The notes: generated by a model not told the origin, from the sequence alone. A stretch of 64,000 nucleotides of DNA from Enterobacter sp. 638 (GCF_000016325.1 NC_009436.1:2852001-2916000), one strand, 5' to 3'; shown: positions 49,934 through 58,148, numbered from the stretch's first letter. Numbers and translations: made by a program.

Positions 49934-50652
49934 CTGAGTTACCCATTGACGAAAACACGCCACGCATTTTGATCGTGGAGGACGAGCCTAAGCTTGGGCA
50001 ACTGTTAATCGACTATTTGCGTGCGGCGGGCTATGCCCCGTCGCTTATCAGCCACGGCGATCAGGTTTTGCCGTATGTCCGCCAGACGCCGCCCAATCTT
50101 ATCCTGCTGGATCTGATGCTGCCCGGTACTGACGGTCTGACGCTATGCCGTGAAATCCGCCGTTTTTCCGAAGTGCCGATTGTGATGGTGACTGCCAAAA
50201 TCGAAGAGATCGATCGCCTGCTGGGGCTGGAAATCGGCGCGGATGATTACATCTGTAAGCCGTACAGTCCGCGTGAAGTGGTGGCGCGCGTCAAAACGAT
50301 TTTGCGCCGCTGTAAGCCACAGCGTGAACTGCAGGTATTGGATGCGGAAAGCCCGCTGATTGTCGACGAAAGCCGCTTTCAGGCCAGCTGGCGCAGCAAA
50401 TTGTTGGATCTCACACCGGCGGAATTTCGTTTGTTAAAAACGCTGTCGCACGAACCGGGAAAAGTGTTCTCCCGCGAACAGCTGTTGAATCAGCTGTATG
50501 ACGATTACCGCGTGGTCACTGACCGTACCATCGACAGTCATATCAAAAACCTGCGGCGTAAACTCGAAGCGCTCGACGCCGACCAGTCATTTATTCGCGC
50601 CGTGTATGGCGTGGGGTATCGATGGGAAGCGGATGCGTGCAGAATTACCTGA
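49930..50652 (+). CDS. baeR: response regulator BaeR
   Basis: 240 residues, E. coli length. The receiver domain (about 10-125) has the acidic pocket VEDEP and phosphoacceptor Asp61 in [13 protein letters not shown], plus conserved Thr and Lys ([19 protein letters not shown]). The OmpR/PhoB winged-helix domain (about 140-235) contains [19 protein letters not shown] and the recognition region [17 protein letters not shown]. It activates mdtABCD, acrD and spy-type genes in E. coli. It is the last gene of the operon, followed by a strong terminator. Confidence 0.96.
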   Translation: MTELPIDENTPRILIVEDEPKLGQLLIDYLRAAGYAPSLISHGDQVLPYVRQTPPNLILLDLMLPGTDGLTLCREIRRFSEVPIVMVTAKIEEIDRLLGLEIGADDYICKPYSPREVVARVKTILRRCKPQRELQVLDAESPLIVDESRFQASWRSKLLDLTPAEFRLLKTLSHEPGKVFSREQLLNQLYDDYRVVTDRTIDSHIKNLRRKLEALDADQSFIRAVYGVGYRWEADACRIT

Positions 50653-50665
50653 CACACCCTTCATG

Positions 50666-50693
50666 AAAACCCGCCGTCTGGCGGGTTTTGTTT
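50666..50693 (+). terminator. rho-independent terminator after baeR
   Basis: AAAACCCGCC (50666-50675), loop GTCT, GGCGGGTTTT (50680-50689), then GTTT. The 10-bp perfect stem with T-rich 3' side lies 13 bp past the baeR stop. The A-rich 5' side may also serve the convergent VOC gene on the minus strand. Confidence 0.9.
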
Positions 50694-50725
50694 ATTCGAA
50701 AGTCGCAGAATGATGCCGTGAGTCG

Positions 50726-51115
50726 TTAGTCTGGCTCGTGGAAAACCGCTTCAATATTGTAGCCATCAGGATCAAGAACAAACGCGGCGTAATACCCGGA
50801 GTGATACTGCGGCCTGTATCCCGGCGCGCCATTATCTTTACCCCCAGCTTCGAGGGCAACACGGTGGAAGGCATCCACTTGTTCTTTGTTTTTTGCGCTA
50901 AAGGCAAGATGCATTCGGGGCGTTGAGGGCGTGCCTTGCGTTATCCAGAAACCCCCTCCCGGATCTGCGCCTTCATCCGCTTCGGCAGGGCCAAAACCAA
51001 CCGCGGCTTCCGGGAATTCGCGCCGGATAATATGGCCCAGGCTCGCCAGAACGCGCGTGTAAAACCGTTTACTGTCTTCAAGATGAGTGACGCTGAAACC
51101 GGTGTGATCAATCAT
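50726..51115 (-). CDS. VOC (glyoxalase/bleomycin-resistance) family protein
   Basis: 129 residues from ATG 51115 (MIDHTGFSVTHLEDSKRFYT) with AGGAG upstream. A longer in-frame start at 51157 adds 14 unlikely residues. It is a single vicinal-oxygen-chelate domain made of two beta-alpha-beta3 units: HTGFSV...SKRFYTRVLASLG in the first and MHLAFSAKNKEQVDAFHRVA plus AFVLDPDGYNIEAVFHEP in the second. The probable metal ligands are His4, His72-type MHLAF and the Glu of NIEAV. Substrate is unknown; relatives include glyoxalase I, fosfomycin-resistance enzymes and dioxygenases. It lies convergent to baeR and divergent from the RidA-like gene, at the left edge of the accessory block. Confidence 0.85.
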   Translation of the reverse strand: MIDHTGFSVTHLEDSKRFYTRVLASLGHIIRREFPEAAVGFGPAEADEGADPGGGFWITQGTPSTPRMHLAFSAKNKEQVDAFHRVALEAGGKDNGAPGYRPQYHSGYYAAFVLDPDGYNIEAVFHEPD

Positions 51116-51295
51116 TCCAATACTCCTGTCAGCAAAGAAGAGTATGCAGTTAAGCATTCATTCACTGGATGATGTTTGATTTGGCATAACAACAGATGAT
51201 TATAAATCAGCCAATTTTCTTCAGGCAAAATGCGTTCAGCTTTAACAGGGGCATGATAAGGTTGATGTTTGTCGCTTCACAAAAAGGCTTTCAGC

Positions 51296-51673
51296 ATGAG
51301 CAATGTGTTACGAAAGAATTATCCCGCGTTAGGTGAAGTAAAGGCCCCTTATGTCCATTCAGTAAAGCATGGGCAAACACTTTATATTTCTGGACTGACT
51401 GCGTTTGGCACACCGGCGCACCATAAAGGCATTGCTGAGCAGGCTGAAGAAATATTCAGCCTGCTCAGGAAAATCGTCAGCGCGGAAGACGCTGATTTCT
51501 CCGCACTGATCAAAGTGACGATATTCATTACGTCGTTCGACGAGATCGATGAGCTGCGTAACGTGCTGTACCGAAATTACGGTGACCACTTGCCTGCCAG
51601 CTCGCTCGTAGAAGTCAGCCGCCTCTTTTCACCTGATCTCTCAATTGAGATTGAGGCTATTTTCGGCCTTTGA
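51296..51673 (+). CDS. RidA-family (YjgF/YER057c/UK114) protein, non-canonical
   Basis: 125 residues from ATG 51296 (MSNVLRKNYPALGEVKAPYV), preceded by AAGG. A TTG nine codons upstream is in frame but weaker. The fold signature is clear: APYVHSVKHGQTLYISGLTA (about 16-35), EQAEEIFSLLRKIVSAEDAD (about 48-67), LIKVTIFITSFDEIDELRNV (about 71-90) and SSLVEVSRLFSPDLSIEIEA (about 103-122). RidA proteins hydrolyse reactive enamine/imine intermediates using an Arg in a PARxxVEV motif. Here that position is Ser (PASSLVEV), so classical deaminase activity is doubtful and a different subfamily role is likely. It is monocistronic, divergent from the VOC gene. Confidence 0.85.
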   Translation: MSNVLRKNYPALGEVKAPYVHSVKHGQTLYISGLTAFGTPAHHKGIAEQAEEIFSLLRKIVSAEDADFSALIKVTIFITSFDEIDELRNVLYRNYGDHLPASSLVEVSRLFSPDLSIEIEAIFGL

Positions 51674-51836
51674 TTCTTTGTTTACAGCCGAACAGTGACC
51701 ACTTTCGGCTGCAACGTTATTTTTAAAACCACCTTAAGAGCCGCGTGTCCCGTTGCTGCCTGTAGAGTGACTGACCGATCTCCAGTCCGTTTTTTTCCAA
51801 ATTTGAAACGCCTGACATCACGTTCCGTTATGAGTT

Positions 51837-52424
51837 TCAACCTGCCCGTCGCAATCCACAAAGGAGCAAATTCAAGGCGGTAATGCCTTGCGTTAGCCGA
51901 TTATCACTCTCTTCACCGTCTGCAATCCAGAACGCCGCTTCTGCCAGGCTGCCGTAGATCAATGAAGCTAGCGCCTGCGGATCGGCGTCCTCAACGACAC
52001 CTTGATCTATCAAATTGCCAATCAGACGCTGCATGGATTGCACACAATAGCGTTGCGATTCAGGGGAGGAGCCGCCCAATACCGCTTTTGCATCGCGCAA
52101 AACAATACGCTGAAACTCAGGTTCCAGCGCCATCTCGAGATACGCCCGACACCGGTTGCAAAAACCATCCCATGGGTCCTGAGCGTTATCAGAAATTGTC
52201 TGCAGACGCTGATCCATCTCATCGTCGATCTGTTCCACGACGGCTGCCAACAAGCCTTTTTTGTCACCGAAATGATAATACAGCGCCCCTCGGGTTAGCC
52301 CTGCCTGTGCAGTCAGGTCGTCCATTGAGGTTTCTGCGTAGCCATGTTCTCTAAAAACTTTCCGGGCCATTGCTAACAGCGCGGCTCTTGTCTCTTCCAT
52401 CTCGGCACGGGTACGACGAACCAT
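51837..52424 (-). CDS. TetR/AcrR-family transcriptional regulator
   Basis: 195 residues. The N-terminal helix-turn-helix (about 10-56) reads ETRAALLAMARKVFREHGYA, TSMDDLTAQAGLTRGALYYH and FGDKKGLLAAVV, the classic TetR signature. The C-terminal ligand-binding and dimerisation part (about 65-190) is all helical with several Trp, Cys and hydrophobic residues (DPWDGFCNRCRAYLEMALEP, EAAFWIADGEE). It is divergent from two MFS genes across a 134-bp region that contains two identical palindromic operators. It therefore probably represses the pumps and itself, and is released by a pump substrate. The resemblance is to AcrR/TtgR-type drug-efflux repressors in general; no specific ligand can be named. 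Confidence 0.9.
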   Translation of the reverse strand: MVRRTRAEMEETRAALLAMARKVFREHGYAETSMDDLTAQAGLTRGALYYHFGDKKGLLAAVVEQIDDEMDQRLQTISDNAQDPWDGFCNRCRAYLEMALEPEFQRIVLRDAKAVLGGSSPESQRYCVQSMQRLIGNLIDQGVVEDADPQALASLIYGSLAEAAFWIADGEESDNRLTQGITALNLLLCGLRRAG

Positions 52425-52458
52425 AATGACTTCCTTACATACGGAGTGAATGATTATT

Positions 52459-52508
52459 TACATACAGTGCGTATGAATATAGACTCTTATTCATACGCAC
52501 TGTATGTA
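52459..52508. promoter_or_regulatory. double palindromic TetR-type operator between the regulator and the MFS operon
   Basis: Two 21-bp arms, 52459-52479 and 52488-52508, are perfect reverse complements separated by 8 bp. Each arm contains its own palindrome CATAC-N5-GTATG (CATACAGTGCGTATG), so there are two identical 15-bp operators in inverted orientation. A degenerate third copy (ACATACGGAGTGAATG) lies at about 52437-52452, just upstream of the regulator start. The layout fits autoregulation and repression of the divergent pumps. Confidence 0.85.
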
Positions 52509-52558
52509 TTGTCGTCGCGCCACCGCGTTGTGGCAAGTAAATGCTCACGGAGGGTGAG

Positions 52559-53755
52559 ATGGCTAATCTGTATCGAGATCTTTTTTCTGAACCTGGCACG
52601 GCAAGTTTTGCCGTTGCGGGTCTGCTTGCGCGAATCCCCTTGCCAATGGCGGGCATCGGCATTATCACGCTGTTCTCCCAGAAACACGGTGCCTACGGGC
52701 TGGCCGGGGCCCTTTCCGCGACGTTTGTTCTGGCCTATGCCCTGCTATCGCCGCAGATCTCCCGATACGTGGATCGTTATGGACAGTCCCGCGTTTTGCC
52801 TGCGACTGCGGCTATCAGTATCAGCGGATTTTTCATCCTGATAGCCGGATCCCACTGGAGTATTGCCAACGGATTTCTGTTTGTCGGTGCTGTGCTGGCG
52901 GGGTTTATGCCGAGTATGTCCGCCATGGTACGGGCACGGTGGACTGCACTATACAGAGGCCAGCCCCGTTTACAGACAGCCTATTCGCTTGAAACGGTAC
53001 TGGATGAACTGACGTTTATTATTGGCCCGCCTCTGTCGATTGGCCTTTCCATTGCACTATTTCCCCAGTTGGGTCTACTCCTCGCGGCACTTTTACTGTT
53101 TTTTGGCGTTCTTGCCCTGGTTGTACAGCGTGGTACAGAACCTCCCGTTATGGCGTTCTCTTGCGACGCCCCTGAATCGGGATCGGTGATTCGGATGAAG
53201 GGCGTACGGCTGTTAACGATTCTCATGGTGGCGATGGGCGTCATTGTTGGCACGGTTGATATCGTGAGCGTAGCCTATGCCGAACAGCTGGGGCATCCGG
53301 CAGCGGCGAGCCTGGTTTTGTCGGCTTATGCCGTCGGTTCGTGTCTCGCGGGGTTGCTATATGGCTCGTTAACGCTGAAGACCCCGCTCTCTCGGCTGTT
53401 ATTGCTGGGCGGGCTGGCAACCGCCGCAACTACCCTCCCTCTGATTCTGGTCACGAGCCTCACCGCTCTGGCGATAGCCGTCCTGGTGGCAGGTCTTTTT
53501 TTCGCCCCAACCATGATCGTGGCGATGTCGCTCATCGAACGTCAGGTATCTGACCGTCAGTTAACCGAAGGGATGACCTGGCTGCTGGCTGGGCTAAATG
53601 TAGGGGTTGCGCTGGGTGCAGCTTTAGCCGGTCAGGTTGTTGACAGCAGTGGCGCGCGCGTTGGATTTACTGTCGCAGTCTGTGCCGCAGTCGTCGTCAT
53701 ACTGATGGCTTTTTTCAGCTATTTGACCTTCCAGAAGCAGGATAATTGCGCCTGA
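52559..53755 (+). CDS. MFS transporter (first of a tandem pair)
   Basis: 398 residues from ATG 52559 (MANLYRDLFSEPGTASFAVA), with GGAGG six bases upstream; an ATG six codons earlier lacks a ribosome-binding site. It has about 12 TM segments, including AGLLARIPLPMAGIGIITLF, ALSATFVLAYALLSPQISRY, LLTILMVAMGVIVGTVDIVS and LLAGLNVGVALGAALAGQVV. The loop 2-3 motif A is reduced to SRYVDRYGQSRVL. It belongs to the 12-TM drug:proton or sugar-exporter-like group of major facilitators; the substrate is unknown. It is regulated with the second MFS gene by the divergent TetR, judging from the operators. Confidence 0.85.
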   Translation: MANLYRDLFSEPGTASFAVAGLLARIPLPMAGIGIITLFSQKHGAYGLAGALSATFVLAYALLSPQISRYVDRYGQSRVLPATAAISISGFFILIAGSHWSIANGFLFVGAVLAGFMPSMSAMVRARWTALYRGQPRLQTAYSLETVLDELTFIIGPPLSIGLSIALFPQLGLLLAALLLFFGVLALVVQRGTEPPVMAFSCDAPESGSVIRMKGVRLLTILMVAMGVIVGTVDIVSVAYAEQLGHPAAASLVLSAYAVGSCLAGLLYGSLTLKTPLSRLLLLGGLATAATTLPLILVTSLTALAIAVLVAGLFFAPTMIVAMSLIERQVSDRQLTEGMTWLLAGLNVGVALGAALAGQVVDSSGARVGFTVAVCAAVVVILMAFFSYLTFQKQDNCA

Positions 53756-53782
53756 GGCGATGCACATTTAAGGATCTGAATC

Positions 53783-54961
53783 ATGAACACATTTTCAACT
53801 CTGCCCTCTGTTCGCAGTGCGTGGATGCCGGTCATCGCTGTTGGTCTGGCGACGTTCTCTGTTGTGACGACGGAAATGCTCCCGGTGGGTTTGCTGACAG
53901 CTATCGCCGGGACGCTCAATATCTCTACAGGAAACGCGGGGCTGATGATTTCCCTGCCTGCCATGCTGGCAGCCTTATTCGCGCCGTTCGTCGTTATTGC
54001 ATCGGGTGGAGTAGATCGACGCTTGATACTGTGTGGTCTGTTGGCGTTACTGGTAATAGCGAACCTGGCTTCCGCGCTGGCTCCGGACCTGATTATTATG
54101 CTGGCAGCTCGCACAGTTGTAGGTTTCTGCATGGGCGGAATATGGGCTATTGCAGGCGGGCTAGCGGCGCGTCTGGTTCCGGAAAATGCTATAGGCCTGG
54201 CGACATCTATTATCTTTGGCGGCGTGGCTGCTGCATCCGTGCTGGGTGTCCCTCTCGGGGCATTTATTGGCGACGCTATCGGATGGCGCTGGGCATTTGG
54301 ATGCATGGCACTTTTCAGCGCGCTGGTGCTGGCACTCCATCTTTCGGTTATTCCGACGCTACCCGTTGGCGGATCTGTTCACATCAACCAGTTCATTGCG
54401 CAACTGGGTAACCGCAAATTACTGACTGGGTTGCTGCTGACGTTGTTGCTTGTCACAAGCCACTTTGTGGCCTTTACCTTCGTACGCCCGCTTTTAATCT
54501 CAGTGTCAGGATTTAATCCACAATGGATAGGCGCGATCCTCTTCGCTTATGGTATCGCCGGCATTGTTGGTAACTTCATTGTGGGGATCTGCGCGGCACG
54601 CTATACGACACTGACTGTGGTTGCTATCGCAACAGGGCTGGTCTTGACACCACTGCTGTTCTTAACCGTAGGGCACACAACCCTTGGCGGTGGGTCGACC
54701 TTAATATTCTGGGGCCTGGCATACGGTGGGCTGTCGGTTGGGCTGATGACCTGGATGATGAAAGTCGCCCCCCGTGCAGTGGAGATAGCAAGTGCGCTGT
54801 ATGTCGCCGTGTTTAATATCGGGATTGCATTAGGGGCGTGGGCGGGAGGAAAACTCATCGACACAGTCACGTTGAGAGATACGCTTTGGCTGGCCAGTGG
54901 GTTAGCGGTTGCCGCGCTCCTTTCGGCAGTCATCGCGGGTCGCACTCAAGCCCAATCCTGA
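53783..54961 (+). CDS. MFS transporter, AraJ/NepI-like (second of a tandem pair)
   Basis: 392 residues with about 12 TM segments. It begins MNTFSTLPSVRSAWMPVIAV. TTEMLPVGLLTAIAGTLNIS in TM1-loop 1 is the hallmark of the DHA1 subgroup that includes AraJ, NepI, SotB and YdhP (E-x-L-P-V-x-L-L). Motif A is modified (ASGGVDRRLILC), and RTVVGFCMGGIWAIAGGLAA forms the TM4-region motif B. These transporters export sugars, nucleosides or drugs. It lies 27 bp after the first MFS gene, so the two form an operon; the pair are not duplicates, since they belong to different subgroups. Confidence 0.87.
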   Translation: MNTFSTLPSVRSAWMPVIAVGLATFSVVTTEMLPVGLLTAIAGTLNISTGNAGLMISLPAMLAALFAPFVVIASGGVDRRLILCGLLALLVIANLASALAPDLIIMLAARTVVGFCMGGIWAIAGGLAARLVPENAIGLATSIIFGGVAAASVLGVPLGAFIGDAIGWRWAFGCMALFSALVLALHLSVIPTLPVGGSVHINQFIAQLGNRKLLTGLLLTLLLVTSHFVAFTFVRPLLISVSGFNPQWIGAILFAYGIAGIVGNFIVGICAARYTTLTVVAIATGLVLTPLLFLTVGHTTLGGGSTLIFWGLAYGGLSVGLMTWMMKVAPRAVEIASALYVAVFNIGIALGAWAGGKLIDTVTLRDTLWLASGLAVAALLSAVIAGRTQAQS

Positions 54962-55380
54962 CCTGGATGGTGAGCCCTGACGCGCTGTTCCCCACCCGGA
55001 GTAAAATCCTTTGCTTGCTCCAACCAGACATCGTGGCTCCAGGGCTGTCCATTGAGTGCCAGGAGTGGTCATTATCGTTGCAAACTCATGCTCAAATGAT
55101 CACGTGTTCTTAAAGATGATAGTGAACTCCTGGATGCCTGGGCGAAAAATAGGCTGTCGACGTTGCTCAGAAAGTAAGGGGGTGTATATAAACGTTGCTT
55201 TAGACCAAATGCGAAGGAGACTGATATCATTCATTAAATAGAACGGGAGATGGCCTGGTAGCATTTTGAAGGGATAAGGCCATGGAGAACTGAGACCGCC
55301 TTGGTCAGCGGTTTCACGTCAGGCTATTTATCAAACAACTTTTGATAAACGCCGCAGCTGACAGATAGACGTTGATTGAG
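54962..55380. other. intergenic region after the MFS operon
   Basis: 419 bp without a recognisable gene. A hairpin GAGACCGC-CTTGGTCA-GCGGTTTC near 55289-55312 could end one of the transcripts. CCAGGAGT (about 55058) and ACTCCTGG (about 55122) form a distant inverted repeat. The short open frames here have no domain or ribosome-binding site. Confidence 0.5.
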
Positions 55381-55794
55381 TCACAGCACCTCAACAACCT
55401 CAAACTCTTCTGCAACCAGCTCCATATCTTCAGCAAAATAACCTTCCCGCATAAAAAACCGCTGATGTTCTTTCCGCCAGTACGCAAGGCTCAAATCGCC
55501 CTCACCTTCTTTCCGCGCAAACTCAGCAGTTACATCGCAAAAACGCACCAGTCGCATCGACACTAATCTGATAACGCATACCGGTACGCCCTCACCATTA
55601 AGGATGATGTTACGACTCCCAATCCTGGGTGCGAATGCTTCTTGCTGGTAAGCGGTCAAAGAGCCGCATGAGGCCGTTTTTAGACCTTTAATAACAAGAT
55701 CGGCAAGCGCATTAGCCAGTTCCGGGCTATCACCAATTTGCCAGGCGTTTGCGTCTGGATACTTCATTTTTAATTCGTCGACGGTACACATCAC
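55381..55794 (-). CDS. ASCH-domain protein
   Basis: 137 residues (the ATG at 55791 is an equally possible start). A single ASCH domain: an N-terminal helical part (ANAWQIGDSPELANALADLV), the signature G-x-K-x-A-[ST] segment KGLKTASCGSLTAYQ (about 36-50), then NIILNGEGVPVCVIRLVSMR, FCDVTAEFARKEGEGD and LAYWRKEHQRFF. ASCH is a PUA-like beta-barrel. Some members (YqfB) are amidohydrolases acting on N4-acetylcytidine, others bind RNA; YqfB is shorter than this, so function is open. It stands alone between non-coding gaps. Confidence 0.85.
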   Translation of the reverse strand: MMCTVDELKMKYPDANAWQIGDSPELANALADLVIKGLKTASCGSLTAYQQEAFAPRIGSRNIILNGEGVPVCVIRLVSMRLVRFCDVTAEFARKEGEGDLSLAYWRKEHQRFFMREGYFAEDMELVAEEFEVVEVL

Positions 55795-55978
55795 ATTCCC
55801 TTATTCATCGCGTGCTAAAAATAAATCTTATACACGTTCAGGTGATTCTTAAAGTTTTTCACGAGTGAGGCGGAAAATATTTCCCCGTTTATCGCATGCC
55901 AGAGGAGATCGTTGCAATTCCCATTAAAGTATCATCAAATGACAAGCTCGCAAGAACGATATAATTGAGGGATAAGTA

Positions 55979-56343
55979 ATGGAAAATTTCAACGCGTTAT
56001 ACTCATCCGTTATTAAAAGTTGTTATGGTCTGTCGATGGGGGCAATGTGGCAACACGTTCGCATCGACTGTATCGCCTATTCCGACGATGGCTTATTCAG
56101 AAAAAAATCTTCTTTGATATTTTGACTCAATTATTAGAAAAGAAAGTCATTAAGCTTGCAAGAAATGGCCTATTTTTGACAGGGACGCTTTCAGAGCAGT
56201 TGGCGCTATTACACCATTCCTGGCCACCTTGTTCATCAGAAGACGAGAATGATGATCTTGATGAGTTTGGACTGTGGTTTTTAGTCAAAGCGCCAGCCGG
56301 GATTGTGTGGTTGACGTCCGATGGTCAAGAGATATGGACTTAA
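55979..56343 (+). pseudogene. DUF596-like gene with a frameshift in an A7 tract
   Basis: Reading starts at ATG 55979 with GAGGG upstream: MENFNALYSSVIKSCYGLSM, then YSDDGLFRKK. The frame stops at TGA 56123 after 48 codons. Shifting -1 at the A run 56101-56107 continues without a break into IFFDILTQLLEKKVIKLARN, LTGTLSEQLALLHHSWPP, DLDEFGLWFLVKAPAGIVWL and TSDGQEIW, ending at 56343. The joined product would be 121 residues, the size of DUF596 proteins as I remember them (some occur as immunity proteins beside polymorphic toxins). No toxin gene is nearby. The simplest reading is a one-base loss in the homopolymer (mutation or sequencing error); programmed slippage is possible but has no visible stimulating structure. 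Confidence 0.65.
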
Positions 56344-56517
56344 CGAAATGCCTTCAGCCAGAATTTTAACCGCTATTCAAACACTGAATTACGATATAAA
56401 CATTTAATTATCAATATTTCTCTACGAATATATAAACTCATCAACCAAATAGATTATATCTGAAAGAAAACCCCAGAGTGTTAATACCGTTTCTCTGGGA
56501 GACATTCTGCGACAGCC

Positions 56518-57171
56518 TTATTTTTTAGAGCAGCCCGTGACTTGCGGATAATTACGGCAGACTAAATTGAGATTTTTTTTCGGCTCGAAACCTTTATCCA
56601 ACATACATTGCTGAACATTCGCAGCTTTACGTAGCGTCGGTACGTAAGGCACCGAACCGAGAGGTTGCGGATAACCGCACTGATACATCACCGCCAGTGC
56701 TTGTTTGTCGTTTTCGAGTTCATGAGAAAAATGCAGCGAAGCCCCCGCTTTCCGCCAGGAAATCAAGGAAGACGGACTCACACCAGAATCGGGCCTAATG
56801 GGATGGAAACCGCGGTCTGAGACAAAAGGCAGCGCGTCTAATTGGCTCTGGCTCAAGGGGTGCCCCTGATCTTGCGTGATGCAGGCTGGCGTATCGCGGT
56901 AAACACGAATGCTGCAAATTTTGAACCCGTCTTTACGGGTAAAACCCTGCTTCTCCATGCACTGGTAATACAGCACAGATTCATTATCCGTTTTGGGAAT
57001 TTTAGGGCCATCAATTTGCTCACCGCATTGACGCATCGCGTCGCGCACACCGTTGATATCCGTATCTGGGCGCTGCCACTGTGTGAGATCCGGTGGCGGT
57101 GGACACCCTGTCAGCAGGAATACCGACGTCATTAGCAGAGGCAAAGTCATCGCAGTCGATTTTCGGAACAT
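56518..57171 (-). CDS. uncharacterised lipoprotein with an internal duplication
   Basis: 217 residues; AAGGGA precedes the ATG. The lipoprotein signal ends in FLLTGC with acylated Cys23, followed by PPPPD. I do not recognise the family. The mature part contains two copies of a Cys pattern. Cys 49-71-86-97 lies in MRQCG, YQCMEKQGF, FKICS and TPAC; Cys 165-189-205-214 lies in MYQCG, QQCMLDKGFEPKK, LVCRN and TGC. Spacings are 22/15/11 and 24/16/9, so two disulphide-stabilised repeats of about 50 residues are likely, joined by a Ser/Pro-rich linker. It would be anchored in the cell envelope. It sits next to the DUF596-like gene on the opposite strand, but no functional link is shown. Confidence 0.8.
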   Translation of the reverse strand: MFRKSTAMTLPLLMTSVFLLTGCPPPPDLTQWQRPDTDINGVRDAMRQCGEQIDGPKIPKTDNESVLYYQCMEKQGFTRKDGFKICSIRVYRDTPACITQDQGHPLSQSQLDALPFVSDRGFHPIRPDSGVSPSSLISWRKAGASLHFSHELENDKQALAVMYQCGYPQPLGSVPYVPTLRKAANVQQCMLDKGFEPKKNLNLVCRNYPQVTGCSKK

Positions 57172-57345
57172 TAAAATCCCTTATTTATTATTGACTCAGG
57201 CAGTACGCATAGTGCCCGTCTTAAGCCTGTGCGACAACCTCATTCATGCGTTGATCCAGACTGAGAAAATTAACGTATTACCCCCGTCAATGATCGAGAG
57301 CGCAGCTCTGCCAGCGTTGTCCCCGGCGCTGCGCATTCGTTGAGA

Positions 57346-57774
57346 TCACGCGTTGCGAATGGCTTCCAGCCCGACACGCTGCCCGAAAGAGAGCTCCAGA
57401 GTGTTACCGTCCGGGTCAGCAAAAAAGACAAAGTAGCCAACCGGCTCGCCATAGTCTTGAGGCTCTTTTCGTAAGCACCCTTCTTCACGCGCCATCGCCG
57501 TTTTACGATCAATTTCTTCACGGGTCGCGCAGGCAACGCCAAGGTGACCAAATTGTCCCAACGGGGTATCGGTGACCTTGTCTGCCTGCACAAGAACCAG
57601 TGCAAAGGGGCGAGTATGATCGCTTAACCACGCCACTTTACGCGCATCCGGAACGCCAGGCTCACGCGAATGGACAACTTCCATACCGGCATAGCGCTGA
57701 TAGAAAGCTACGCTCTTGTCTAAATCTCTGACGACAAACGCAACGTGCGTGAAACCAACATCAATATCTTTCAT
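57346..57774 (-). CDS. VOC (glyoxalase) family protein
   Basis: 142 residues. VGFTHVAFVVRDLDKSVAFY opens the first beta-alpha-beta3 unit, with His10 as probable metal ligand. GQFGHLGVACATREEIDRKT opens the second. VGYFVFFADPDGNTLELSFG carries the conserved DPDGN turn and the metal-ligand Glu. It looks like a lactoylglutathione-lyase-like or dioxygenase-like VOC enzyme with unknown substrate. It differs clearly from the VOC gene at 50726. It is divergent from yegQ across a 374-bp gap, at the right edge of the accessory block. Confidence 0.85.
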   Translation of the reverse strand: MKDIDVGFTHVAFVVRDLDKSVAFYQRYAGMEVVHSREPGVPDARKVAWLSDHTRPFALVLVQADKVTDTPLGQFGHLGVACATREEIDRKTAMAREEGCLRKEPQDYGEPVGYFVFFADPDGNTLELSFGQRVGLEAIRNA

Positions 57775-58148
57775 ATGCAGAATATGTTCCAGGTTGAGTT
57801 CAGAACGCGCATCTTAAAAGCTAAAGTTAACTTGAGGTCAAGACGATTTCGTGATTGATTTTACAGAATATTATTTTTCGTATGGACGGCGGTGATAACC
57901 CACGTTTAGCCGGTTTGTGAGAAGCCTCAGCGCGGGTGGCAAGCTGGTGTTGGGTGCATAAGCTATGGATGTTCTGAGTGGTTATCGTTACTGGCAGCAT
58001 GGCAAAGCGCGTTGAAACAAGTGCTAGCGGGTAAAAGGTTTACCTCCCTCCCCCGCAGCGCTACAATGCCCGCCCTTAAAGTACGGGATCTCCCCACCGC
58101 TGCACCTGGTGCAGGCGGATCTGACCTGTCATCAGAACGAGAACAAAC
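57775..58148. other. intergenic region upstream of yegQ
   Basis: 374 bp between divergent genes. Apart from the yegQ promoter (58039-58067) I see no repeat or reading frame with support. Confidence 0.5.
58039..58067 (+). promoter_or_regulatory. probable sigma-70 promoter of yegQ
   Basis: TTTACC (58039-58044) and TACAAT (58062-58067) are separated by exactly 17 bp, about 80 bp upstream of the yegQ ATG. Both hexamers are one or two bases from consensus. Confidence 0.6.

Noticed and set aside
56095..56125. Programmed -1 frameshift as the main explanation for the DUF596-like gene
   Set aside because: The slip heptamer is present, but there is no internal Shine-Dalgarno at the expected distance and no downstream structure in the AT-rich sequence; an indel is more likely.
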